The notes beneath the pieces are model-generated. The model searched no databases, had not been told where the DNA came from, and worked only from the letters and a program-made list of their open reading frames with translations. Position numbers and translations under genes: made by a program. This document shows positions 1 to 6,065 of a DNA stretch of 8,619 bases, one piece after another. Numbering within the stretch: position 1 is the stretch's first letter; every line of letters begins with the position of its first letter. Origin of the DNA: Clostridia bacterium (GTDB taxonomy: Bacteria; Bacillota; Clostridia; Christensenellales; UBA1242); assembly GCA_017399515.1 (NCBI GenBank), contig JAFQBZ010000142.1, positions 1-8,619 of the forward strand, read 5' to 3'.

Positions 1-324
1 GCTAAAAGTTACACAAGCTTCTTTGTTTAAAAATTCTGCAAGTTCTTCTTCAAGTGCTAAATGAAGTTTTGTTGTTCCATTTAAAAATCTTGAACCAGAA
101 CAGCCTGTTCCAAATTCTTCAGTTGCTTTAACTGCGGCAGCAATAACTCTAGGGTCACTTGTAAGACCTTGATAGTTGTTTGAACCAATCATAATTTTTC
201 TGCCACCTTCCATATTAACAACGGTGTCTTGTTTTGATTCAAGAGTATGAAAGTAAGGATAAATTCCTGCTTTTTTCACTTCTTCAACAATTGTGTAGTC
301 TTTACATTTTTGAAATAAGTCCAT
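1..324 (-). CDS. Serine palmitoyltransferase-like alpha-oxoamine synthase (PLP enzyme), N-terminal 108 residues, partial
   Basis: The reading frame is open from an ATG at 324 to the window edge, so only the N-terminus is present (108 of roughly 400 residues expected). Residues 47-54 (GSNNYQGL) and 72-84 (GTGCSGSRFLNGT) match the signature start of the alpha-oxoamine synthase family, which joins an amino acid to an acyl thioester using pyridoxal phosphate. Family members include serine palmitoyltransferase, glycine C-acetyltransferase (KBL) and 8-amino-7-oxononanoate synthase. The YPYF segment at 22-25 and the GSRFLNGT wording resemble bacterial serine palmitoyltransferases best, but the PLP lysine and the substrate residues lie outside the window, so the substrate is undecided. 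The start is supported by AGGAG at 331-335 and a good promoter upstream. The gene is transcribed divergently from the acyltransferase-like gene at 426, which makes a role in lipid synthesis plausible (inference). Confidence 0.85.
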   Translation of the reverse strand, partial: MDLFQKCKDYTIVEEVKKAGIYPYFHTLESKQDTVVNMEGGRKIMIGSNNYQGLTSDPRVIAAAVKATEEFGTGCSGSRFLNGTTKLHLALEEELAEFLNKEACVTFS

Positions 325-352
325 TTTAATCTCCTAGTCCATTAATGGCTAC

Positions 353-381
353 ATTATACTACAATTTATTTCAACTTGCAA
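353..381 (-). promoter_or_regulatory. Sigma-A-type promoter of the alpha-oxoamine synthase gene
   Basis: Read on the minus strand, TTGCAA (376-381) and a perfect TATAAT (353-358) are separated by 17 bp. Transcription should begin near 346, giving a leader of about 22 bases that contains the AGGAG ribosome site. The -35 hexamer matches the consensus at 4 of 6 positions. Confidence 0.7.
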
Positions 382-391
382 AATATTTTGT

Positions 392-419
392 TTGATATTA
401 GCCAAATTTTGTATATAAT
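392..419 (+). promoter_or_regulatory. Strong sigma-A-type promoter placed for leaderless transcription of the 426 gene
   Basis: TTGATA (392-397, 5 of 6 to consensus) and a perfect TATAAT (414-419) are spaced by 16 bp. The last base of the -10 hexamer lies only 6 bases before the ATG at 426, so the expected transcription start falls on or next to the A of the start codon. No Shine-Dalgarno sequence is present. The two divergent promoters lie back to back, their -35 boxes 10 bp apart. Confidence 0.7.
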
Positions 420-425
420 AAGATT

Positions 426-1562
426 ATGAGAAAAAACAAATATATAAAAATGTTCATTAACGAAGACTACTTCGAATTTCCAGATGGTTTTTTAAAATCA
501 AAAATCACAGCGCATAAGTTCAATTATATAAAAAATAAAATTAATATTATGCACCCATTTTTGTTTGTATGCAATAAAACCACCCTTTATGATAAAGCCC
601 TTATTAGCAACACCTTGAAAGGACACTTTGTTTTTTTGAAAGATTCTGTCATTCAAAAACTTTATGATGGCACTCTTTCAAGCGATGAAAGAAAACAAAT
701 TTTAAGTTCTTTTGCAAGACTTAAAGAGGCTTTAATTTCTGTTGTTGTGTTCCCAGAAAAAAATATAACAATTTATGGAAGCACAGACAAAGTAAGCGAA
801 ACTGTAACACAATTTTTGCATGAAACAAAATATAACATTAAGTTTTTAAGTTTGGTTGGAACATATTTTGCTGCACCAATTTGGGCTAAACAAATAAGAC
901 GCTGCGAAACGAGATTCCACAATCAATTCACTTTTAAATACGCAAGCAGAGATGGTTTGACAAGTGAAGAAATTTGTGAAGCATTCAACAACTATATGCC
1001 TTCATCGGCAACAATTTATTCACATAAATATAATCCATACATTTATTCAAACACAAAAGCAGAAGGACTTGAATCAATTTTTTATGCCTGCCCTAACTGT
1101 AAAAGTTTATTTTCTATTTATTCAGAATTCAATTGCATTAAATGTAAAAATTGTGGAATGGCTGTTGAGTGTTCAACAAATGGCAACTTCTTGCTTTCAA
1201 GCAATATCACAGACTTTGACAGTTTTGCCGAATTTCAATATGATGTTTTGAAAAATCAGTTTTTCGATGACAAGAAATTGATGATTAAATATCCAAATAT
1301 TCATGTTCTAAAAAAACTTGAAAATGAAAATAAAGAAACAATCACAGTTGCATCACTTGAAGTTTATTGCAATCACTTTAAACTCAATTTTTTAGACGGA
1401 ACTGAGACCTTTAAAATTAAAGATGTTAAAGAAACAATTTACCATAGTGGCAACATTTTAGAGATTAAACTAAACAACAAAAAATCTTTTATGATTCGTG
1501 GAGATAACAAAGAAAACTTCTTGATTATCACTGATTTAAAAAGAGTTTATGATGAAATTTAA
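426..1562 (+). CDS. PlsC-like lysophospholipid acyltransferase homologue with C-terminal zinc ribbon; catalytic His replaced
   Basis: This 378-residue protein has the layout of a clostridial acyltransferase subgroup: a PlsC/LPLAT-type fold (about 44-165), a zinc ribbon (Cys222, Cys225, Cys240, Cys243, each pair CxxC) and a further beta-rich C-terminal part (about 310-375). Such enzymes transfer acyl chains to lysophosphatidate. The HX4D catalytic motif (usually NHxxxxD) here reads N50-K-T-T-L-Y-D56, so the catalytic histidine is lysine (codon AAA). The FPEG motif reads FPEK (109-112), and the arginine-bearing motif II block between them is missing or shortened. The VGTYFAAPIW segment (144-153) and the GLESIFYACPNC segment (214-225) align with the active relatives I remember. 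No membrane helix is evident, and the usual hydrophobic N-terminus is absent. The first ATG lacks a ribosome site (see promoter); Met9 has none either. The function is probably non-enzymatic or altered (inference). Family assignment is from memory of conserved wording. Confidence 0.65.
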   Translation: MRKNKYIKMFINEDYFEFPDGFLKSKITAHKFNYIKNKINIMHPFLFVCNKTTLYDKALISNTLKGHFVFLKDSVIQKLYDGTLSSDERKQILSSFARLKEALISVVVFPEKNITIYGSTDKVSETVTQFLHETKYNIKFLSLVGTYFAAPIWAKQIRRCETRFHNQFTFKYASRDGLTSEEICEAFNNYMPSSATIYSHKYNPYIYSNTKAEGLESIFYACPNCKSLFSIYSEFNCIKCKNCGMAVECSTNGNFLLSSNITDFDSFAEFQYDVLKNQFFDDKKLMIKYPNIHVLKKLENENKETITVASLEVYCNHFKLNFLDGTETFKIKDVKETIYHSGNILEIKLNNKKSFMIRGDNKENFLIITDLKRVYDEI

Positions 1563-1590
1563 AAATAAGATATTAATTTATCTTATTTTT
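1561..1590 (+). terminator. Rho-independent terminator of the acyltransferase-like gene
   Basis: A perfect 12-bp inverted repeat (1561-1572 with 1579-1590) has a 6-base loop, and its 3' arm ends in a T run. It begins inside the TAA stop codon (1560-1562). The stem is AT-rich, so termination strength is uncertain. Confidence 0.65.
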
Positions 1591-1629
1591 ATTTTGCACA
1601 AATTTTTCTTTTTATCTAAATAAATATGG

Positions 1630-1650
1630 AACTTGAATAACTTTCAAGTT
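1630..1650. promoter_or_regulatory. Possible operator: 8-bp inverted repeat upstream of the Xre gene
   Basis: AACTTGAA (1630-1637) and TTCAAGTT (1643-1650) form a perfect inverted repeat around 5 bases. It ends 18 bp before the putative -35 box of the downstream gene and lacks a T run, so an operator reads better than a terminator. Which protein would bind is unknown; autoregulation by the Xre protein is a guess. Confidence 0.35.
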
Positions 1651-1668
1651 AGAATTTTTTAAAATTAC

Positions 1669-1697
1669 ATTACAAAAATAAAAGTATGTGTTAAAAT
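1669..1697 (+). promoter_or_regulatory. Putative promoter of the Xre-membrane protein gene
   Basis: ATTACA (1669-1674) lies 17 bp before TAAAAT (1692-1697), which is preceded by TG at 1689-1690, giving an extended -10. Transcription would start near 1704, very close to the AAGGAG ribosome site at 1708-1713, so the leader would be about 16 bases. Confidence 0.5.
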
Positions 1698-1719
1698 TAA
1701 CTCATATAAGGAGCATTTT

Positions 1720-2781
1720 ATGGAAAATAAAAATACTTTTGGAAGTTATTTAAAACAAAAACGACAAGAAAAAAACTTAACTCAAAAAGAACTCGCAAAA
1801 CAACTTTATGTTTCAGAGTCTGCTGTTAGCAAATGGGAAAAAGATGTTGCTCACCCAGACATTACATTAATTTCAAAACTTGCTGAAATTTTAGATGTAA
1901 CCGAACATGAACTCATCACTGCAAGCACAGATGTTGAATTAAAAAAAGAAAAAGTTGAAGCACGAAAATGGCGAATTTTTTCTAAGTCTTGGACAATGTT
2001 TTTTAGCATTGCATACATCGTTGCACTTATTCCCTGCTTTATTTGCAACTTAGCGGTAAATAAAACTCTTTCATGGTTTTGGATTGTTTTGTTTTCACTT
2101 GTGCTTTCATTCACTTTTACAAACCTGCCAAAACTTATAAAAAAACATAAACTTATAATACTTCCCGCATCAATGTATGCCGCTCTTATTGTTCTTTTAG
2201 GTGCTTGTACTATTTACACTAAAGGCAATTGGTTTGCAATTCCTGCTGTTGCTATTTTGTTTGCACTAGTTATCATTTTTGTTCCAATTTATATTTCAAA
2301 ATATAAAATTTTTGAAAAGATTAAAAAATATAAAGATTTTATTTCAATAGCGATTGATTTTGTTATGTTAAATATACTTTTAATCACAATTGACATATTC
2401 TGCGTGGTTAATAAATATTCTTCAAGCCATTGGTATTTCTCACTTGGGCTTCCTATTGCACTTTGTTGTTTCTTGATTTTAAATCTTTTAATGAGTGTTA
2501 GATTTTTAAAAACAAACAAACTAATCAAAACAAGTTTGATATTATATTTTTTTAATTTAATTTATTTAATTGTTCCTTTTATTAAAACTTCAAGCAAATC
2601 ACTTACACAAGAACTAAATGACATCAACATCTTTAATGCAGATTTTTCAAAATGGATTGATTCCACACTTGAGCCAAATATTCATCTTATAATATTCTTA
2701 TGTTTATTTGTAACAGCAACACTTCTTTTTATTTTTGGATTGATTAAACATTTCAAAAGAAATAAAACAACTAAAAATTAA
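1720..2781 (+). CDS. Xre-family transcriptional regulator with C-terminal multi-spanning membrane domain
   Basis: Residues 8-65 form a lambda-repressor/Xre-type helix-turn-helix (FGSYLKQKRQEKNLTQKELA then SESAVSKWEKD, the recognition helix), a sequence-specific DNA-binding module. A charged linker (72-88) follows, then about eight hydrophobic stretches (roughly 93-111, 117-137, 145-163, 172-192, 208-230, 238-260, 272-290, 322-342). The protein should therefore sit in the cytoplasmic membrane with its DNA-binding head in the cytoplasm. This fusion is common in Clostridia, but individual targets and signals are mostly unknown; sensing of a membrane or envelope signal is inference. The ATG is preceded by AAGGAG at 1708-1713 with 6 bases between. 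The gene stands alone, bounded by a terminator on each side. No transporter or resistance gene lies next to it to suggest a target. Confidence 0.85.
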   Translation: MENKNTFGSYLKQKRQEKNLTQKELAKQLYVSESAVSKWEKDVAHPDITLISKLAEILDVTEHELITASTDVELKKEKVEARKWRIFSKSWTMFFSIAYIVALIPCFICNLAVNKTLSWFWIVLFSLVLSFTFTNLPKLIKKHKLIILPASMYAALIVLLGACTIYTKGNWFAIPAVAILFALVIIFVPIYISKYKIFEKIKKYKDFISIAIDFVMLNILLITIDIFCVVNKYSSSHWYFSLGLPIALCCFLILNLLMSVRFLKTNKLIKTSLILYFFNLIYLIVPFIKTSSKSLTQELNDINIFNADFSKWIDSTLEPNIHLIIFLCLFVTATLLFIFGLIKHFKRNKTTKN

Positions 2782-2786
2782 ACACT

Positions 2787-2825
2787 AAAAAACACTTTAT
2801 CGTCTTTGATAAAGTGTTTTGTTTT
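2787..2825. terminator. Bidirectional terminator between the converging Xre and SSB-like genes
   Basis: A perfect 13-bp stem (2789-2801 with 2808-2820) encloses a 6-base loop. On the plus strand it is followed by T-rich sequence (to 2825), and on the minus strand by a run of T (complement of the A run at 2787-2792). It can stop both the plus-strand Xre transcript and the minus-strand transcript ending at 2874. Confidence 0.85.
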
Positions 2826-2873
2826 TACGCAAAAATTTCTTAAATTTGCCTAAATATATATAATTTTTCAATT

Positions 2874-3575
2874 TTAAATGAGATTTTCTGCAGTTTTTCC
2901 AGAAAGTCTTGCTTCCATGTCTTCTTTCATTTCAAACTCATTTAAGTTTGAATAATTTTGTTCATGGGCAAGCACAACGCTTGAAAGAGAAATTTCATAA
3001 GCCACCTTGCTTTCAACAGTTCCATCATCTTTATGTTTTTGATATCTTCTGCTTTGAATTCTTCCCTGAACTTCAAGTTTTTCACCAACCTCTAAATCAC
3101 GAACAAATCTTGCATTTCTTCCCCAAGAAATACAAGGCAAATAGTCGCTCTTATTATATGCTCTGTTAACAGCAAGAAGCATATCACATATTTCTCTGCC
3201 AAATGGTGTTGTTCTGTAAATCGGTTCTTTGCAAATATAACCAATTAAATAAATTTGGTTAATTTCACTCATATCTTTTGGGTTTACTAATTCTTTGACA
3301 AAAATTGTAAGCATCAATTTGCTTCTGCCATTTTCAAGTTTGTTATAACTTCTAAATTGACCAACAATGCCAATTTCATCACCAATTTTAAAATTTTCAA
3401 TTAATCTTTCAGAGATTGTAACAGGAAGCACATCAACTTCTTCAGATAACCTTTCAACCTCTACAAACATTTCAAAAAATCCTTCTCCCATAACAGTATG
3501 CGAATATGTTGGAAGTTCTTTAATTTTGCCTTTTAATAACACATGGTTATTATTTTCATATAATAAGTTGTTCAT
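2874..3575 (-). CDS. Tandem OB-fold single-stranded-DNA-binding protein (SSB-like, clostridial type)
   Basis: The 233-residue protein contains two consecutive OB-fold units, about 10-97 and 104-205. The second carries the wording typical of this family: QIYLIGYICKEPIYRTTPFGRE (in part), MLLAVNR (132-138), YNKSDYLPCISWGRNARF (140-157) and GRIQSR (171-176). Standard bacterial SSB has one OB-fold per chain and an acidic tail ending DDDLPF; this protein has two folds and ends in a short charged tail without that tip, so it should not recruit SSB partners in the standard way. Binding to single-stranded DNA is inferred from homology. The start has AAGGA at 3584-3588 (minus strand) 7-8 bases upstream. 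It begins 16 bp after the pdaB stop codon, so the two are probably co-transcribed. It is not obviously the housekeeping SSB, which normally lies between rpsF and rpsR. Confidence 0.8.
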   Translation of the reverse strand: MNNLLYENNNHVLLKGKIKELPTYSHTVMGEGFFEMFVEVERLSEEVDVLPVTISERLIENFKIGDEIGIVGQFRSYNKLENGRSKLMLTIFVKELVNPKDMSEINQIYLIGYICKEPIYRTTPFGREICDMLLAVNRAYNKSDYLPCISWGRNARFVRDLEVGEKLEVQGRIQSRRYQKHKDDGTVESKVAYEISLSSVVLAHEQNYSNLNEFEMKEDMEARLSGKTAENLI

Positions 3576-3591
3576 TTCTAATTCCTTATGT

Positions 3592-4356
3592 TTATTTTAA
3601 TTTTTGTAATCCATTATTATCGATATGATAGTTTTCTTCATAGACCAACTCTGAAATTTTAACCATTTTATACCCTTCGATTTTTAAATGATTTATAATT
3701 ATTGGCAATGCCTCTAAAATGTGATCAGAGTTATTGTGAAACAAAATAATTGAACCATTTTTAACGCCTTGTTTAACTCTTGTAAAAATTTCATTTGCAG
3801 ACAAGCCTTTCCAATCTAAACTGTCAACATCCCACTGAATTGTTTTTAATTTAAGACTGCCTGCAACTTCGATAAGCGAATCGTTATAATCTCCAAATGG
3901 CGGTCTAAAAAAACCTACCGGTTTTCCGGTGATTTTTGTGATTAATTCCATTGAAGTTTTAAGTTCATTATTCATTTGAGATTTTGAAAGTGTGCTCATT
4001 TTTGGGTGTGTGTTTGAATGTGTTCCAATATCAAACCCAGCCTCATCAATAAGTTTAACTTTATCTGCATTTTGCTCTGTCCAAAATCCAACCAGAAAAA
4101 ATGTTGCACTAACGCCGGCGTCTTTTAGTGTTTTTATAATTTTTTCAGTTTTATCTGAACCCCATGCTGCGTCAAAAGTCAACGCCACTTTCTTTTCGTT
4201 TGTTTCAACACTATAAATTGGAACAAGCCTTTTTGCATATCCAAAATATATAGTGCCTGTATTTGTTATCACTACTAATGAAGCCAACAAAATAGCCACC
4301 AAACCGCAAATAAATACGCCTGCGATTGATTTCATTTTTGCACACAATATCTTCAT
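3592..4356 (-). CDS. pdaB: PdaB-type polysaccharide deacetylase family sporulation protein (CE4/NodB domain)
   Basis: This 254-residue protein has a single N-terminal membrane helix (about 10-30) followed by an extracytoplasmic NodB-homology domain (about 55-235). CE4 motifs are visible: TFDAAWG (60-66), HSNTH (113-117), RPPFGDYN (151-158), QWDVDSLDW (174-182) and LFH (205-207). CE4 enzymes remove acetyl groups from GlcNAc or MurNAc in wall polymers. In the first motif the catalytic Asp62 remains, but the second aspartate, a metal ligand in classical TFDDGP enzymes, is Ala63; I recall this FDxxWG form as typical of the PdaB sporulation subgroup. Length equals B. subtilis PdaB as I remember it. 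PdaB is needed for spore cortex maintenance in Bacillus. AGAGG lies 8 bases before the ATG. It follows the sigF terminator and has its own candidate promoter with Spo0A boxes. The symbol is by family, not by tested function. Confidence 0.8.
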   Translation of the reverse strand: MKILCAKMKSIAGVFICGLVAILLASLVVITNTGTIYFGYAKRLVPIYSVETNEKKVALTFDAAWGSDKTEKIIKTLKDAGVSATFFLVGFWTEQNADKVKLIDEAGFDIGTHSNTHPKMSTLSKSQMNNELKTSMELITKITGKPVGFFRPPFGDYNDSLIEVAGSLKLKTIQWDVDSLDWKGLSANEIFTRVKQGVKNGSIILFHNNSDHILEALPIIINHLKIEGYKMVKISELVYEENYHIDNNGLQKLK

Positions 4357-4402
4357 ACAAATTACCTCTATATTTTAATAAATCTTAACTTTAACTTCAA
4401 AA

Positions 4403-4436
4403 ATAATACACCTCTATTTTCGAAGTTTATTGTCTA
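4403..4436 (-). promoter_or_regulatory. Candidate spoIIG-class promoter for pdaB (22-bp spacer)
   Basis: On the minus strand, TAGACA (4431-4436, 5 of 6 to TTGACA) and TATTAT (4403-4408, 5 of 6 to TATAAT) are 22 bp apart. This spacing is too long for ordinary sigma-A promoters but is known for B. subtilis spoIIG, which Spo0A activates. The predicted start near 4396 gives a 40-base leader. Adjacent Spo0A boxes support the reading. Confidence 0.45.
4418..4424 (+). promoter_or_regulatory. Putative weak Spo0A box
   Basis: TTTCGAA matches the 0A box TGTCGAA at 6 of 7 positions, in the same orientation as the perfect box and with its start 23 bp away (about two helical turns). It lies within the spacer of the candidate pdaB promoter. 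Confidence 0.35.
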
Positions 4437-4440
4437 AGTT

Positions 4441-4447
4441 TGTCGAA
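4441..4447 (+). promoter_or_regulatory. Putative Spo0A box (perfect core)
   Basis: TGTCGAA, within TTTGTCGAAA, is an exact match to the Spo0A binding core. It lies 4 bp upstream of the -35-like hexamer of the candidate pdaB promoter, the position expected for an activator. Confidence 0.55.
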
Positions 4448-4513
4448 ATATGTAAACTTTTCTAACCAGCATTTCTATAATATAAGATACGCATAAAAAC
4501 TTATAAATATTAC

Positions 4514-4540
4514 AAAAAAGAAAGCAAATTTTGCTTTCTT
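4514..4540 (-). terminator. Terminator overlapping the sigF stop codon
   Basis: A 10-bp stem (4518-4527 with 4531-4540) with a 3-base loop is followed on the minus strand by six T residues (complement of 4514-4519). The first arm in the transcript overlaps the last sense codons and the TAA of sigF (4539-4541). It ends the spoIIA operon and separates it from pdaB. Confidence 0.75.
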
Positions 4541-5282
4541 AATTTTGTGTCATTTTCTTTTTTAATTGTTCTATAATTTTTGACTCCATTCTTGAAACTT
4601 GAACCTGCGAAACATTCAAAAGTTCAGCAACTTCGCCCTGAGTTTTACCCCTATAATAACGCAAAAGAATAATCTTCTTCTCTTTCTCTGGAAGATTATT
4701 AATTTCGCTTTTTAATATGAATTTATCGAGTATTTCTTCATTTTTATCTTCACAAACAAACTTATCAATAACATTTTGACTGTTTGGATCATCTTCATCA
4801 ATTTTTGCATTTAATGAAATTGTTTGTTGGCATGAATCTAACGCAATAATAACATCTTCTTTTTCAACATTAAACTCTTTTGCAAGTTCGTCAATTGTTG
4901 GAACTTCTTCAAGTGCATTTCTCTTTTTTTCAATATATGATTTTAGTTTTATTGCAAGAGTTTTAATTGACCTTGAAACCTTCACTGCACCATCGTCACG
5001 AAGAAATCTTTTTATTTCACCTGAAATCATTGGAACAGCATAAGTTGAAAACTTCACATCAAATGTTTCATTAAAATTTTTTATTGCCTTTAAAAAACCA
5101 ACACAGCCAATTTGATATAAATCGTCATATTCAACACCTTTGTTGAGATAACCTTTAACAATTGCCTTTATCAGCGGAAAATTCCCACTAATAAGTGTTT
5201 CCGTTGCTTCATTGTCACCTTCTTTAGACCTTTTTATAAGTTCGTTTGTTTGACTCGAATCAATCGGTTTATAACCTTCCAT
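4539..5282 (-). CDS. sigF: Sporulation RNA polymerase sigma factor SigF (forespore)
   Basis: The 247-residue protein has sigma-70 regions 2 (about 36-100, with DDLYQIGCVGFLKAIKNF at 53-70 and KFSTYAVPMISGEIKRFLRDD at 77-97 in part), 3 (about 105-165) and 4 (about 195-240, ending in a helix-turn-helix QGEVAELLNVSQVQVSRMES at 215-234). The RFLRDDGAVKVSRSIK segment (92-107) is diagnostic for SigF; SigG normally has a different sequence at DDG. SigF directs the first forespore-specific transcription after asymmetric division and is held inactive by SpoIIAB. Length is close to the B. subtilis protein. The ATG overlaps the spoIIAB TAA by one base (TAATG), with AGGGG just upstream, so translation is coupled. 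Position and neighbours match the conserved spoIIA operon, giving high certainty. Confidence 0.96.
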   Translation of the reverse strand: MEGYKPIDSSQTNELIKRSKEGDNEATETLISGNFPLIKAIVKGYLNKGVEYDDLYQIGCVGFLKAIKNFNETFDVKFSTYAVPMISGEIKRFLRDDGAVKVSRSIKTLAIKLKSYIEKKRNALEEVPTIDELAKEFNVEKEDVIIALDSCQQTISLNAKIDEDDPNSQNVIDKFVCEDKNEEILDKFILKSEINNLPEKEKKIILLRYYRGKTQGEVAELLNVSQVQVSRMESKIIEQLKKKMTQN

Positions 5283-5719
5283 TAACCCCTAATCACCTTT
5301 TGCATATGAACAATAAGACCTGAACCTTTTTCACCTGAATCATTTGATTTAACTTCTAATGTGTTCATAAATGAATCCATTAAAGTGAAACCCATGCCTG
5401 AATGTTCTTCTTCGGTTTTGGTTGTAAAGAATGGCTGAATTGCCATATCAATATCAGAGATTCCAATTCCGTTGTCGATAACTTTGATGTCAACAACATT
5501 ATTTTCAATCCCCACTTCAAGAACAATTTTTCCTCCTTTGTCTTCATAGCCATGAACTATTGAATTTGTAACGGCTTCACTAACTGCAGTTTTTATGTCA
5601 TTAATTTCTGAAAGCGTTGGTTTTAACACAGTGCAAAACATTGCAACTGTGTTTCTTGCAAAACTTTCATTGACCTTTTTTGCCTCAAACTCAAGTTTAA
5701 AATAATTATCAAATGCCAT
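5282..5719 (-). CDS. spoIIAB: Anti-sigma F factor and serine kinase SpoIIAB
   Basis: This 145-residue protein is a GHKL-fold kinase. The N box is SEAVTNSIVHGY (47-58, with catalytic Glu48 and Mg-binding Asn52), the G1 box is DNGIGI (82-87), and SGMGFT (107-112) closes the ATP site. Arg22 in NESFARNTV (17-25) corresponds to Arg20 of B. subtilis SpoIIAB, which contacts both SigF and SpoIIAA. The protein binds SigF when ATP is bound, and phosphorylates SpoIIAA. The residue equivalent to B. subtilis Arg105 (in ERSGMG) is His106 here. AAGGAGG (within 5723-5730) overlaps the spoIIAA stop codon, and the gene's own stop overlaps the sigF start, so all three genes are translationally linked. Clear orthologue. 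Confidence 0.96.
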   Translation of the reverse strand: MAFDNYFKLEFEAKKVNESFARNTVAMFCTVLKPTLSEINDIKTAVSEAVTNSIVHGYEDKGGKIVLEVGIENNVVDIKVIDNGIGISDIDMAIQPFFTTKTEEEHSGMGFTLMDSFMNTLEVKSNDSGEKGSGLIVHMQKVIRG

Positions 5720-5728
5720 ATAGCCTCC

Positions 5729-6043
5729 TTAACATACTTTTGGAATAATTTGGTATATTCCTGTCATCTCAAAAATTCTATTAACATAAGAAGTTGGATT
5801 TTTTATATATATGCTTATATCCTGTTTCGAAAATTTATTATAACGACCAAGAAGCATTCCTATTCCTGTGCTATCCATAAACGAAACCTTTGAAAAATCT
5901 AACACTAATTTCGATTTTGAAAATGATTCATTTTTTAATAAATCATCTAATGAAATTCGCACATATTCCGCCGAACACTCGTCAAGTTCTCCTGAAAGTT
6001 CAGCATAAATGCAATCGTTGTCGCCCGTATATTTGATTTCCAT
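5729..6043 (-). CDS. spoIIAA: Anti-sigma F factor antagonist SpoIIAA (STAS domain)
   Basis: The 104-residue protein is a single STAS domain. The phosphorylation motif SFMDSTGIGMLLGRYNK (54-70) puts Ser58 at the site that SpoIIAB phosphorylates in B. subtilis (DSSG there, DSTG here). Unphosphorylated SpoIIAA displaces SigF from SpoIIAB; the SpoIIE phosphatase, not in this window, would reactivate it. The protein is a little shorter than the 117-residue B. subtilis form because the C-terminal tail is missing. The ATG has a strong ribosome site, GAGGAGG, at about 6051-6057, 7 bases upstream. It is the first gene of the operon. The dacF gene that precedes it in Bacillus is absent; the next gene upstream is a protease behind a terminator. 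Confidence 0.95.
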   Translation of the reverse strand: MEIKYTGDNDCIYAELSGELDECSAEYVRISLDDLLKNESFSKSKLVLDFSKVSFMDSTGIGMLLGRYNKFSKQDISIYIKNPTSYVNRIFEMTGIYQIIPKVC

Positions 6044-6065
6044 AACTTATCCTCCTCATATAAAA

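Noticed and set aside
964..1251. Plus-strand 95-codon frame inside the acyltransferase-like gene
   Set aside because: It lies fully inside the longer gene in another frame and shows no recognisable domain; the zinc ribbon and fold are in the main frame.
1851..2528. Minus-strand frames opposite the Xre gene
   Set aside because: They are antisense to a clear helix-turn-helix and membrane-helix coding sequence, with no ribosome sites or homology.
2781..2790. Another copy of AACACTAAAA, the spoIIA half-site, after the Xre gene
   Set aside because: It is a single half-site joined to the terminator A run, in a position without a promoter; short AT-rich matches are expected by chance.
2829..2851. 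Possible second hairpin (GCAAAAATTT...AAATTTGC) after the SSB-like gene
   Set aside because: The arms need a bulge, are nearly all A/T and have no proper T run; the 2789-2820 hairpin explains termination.
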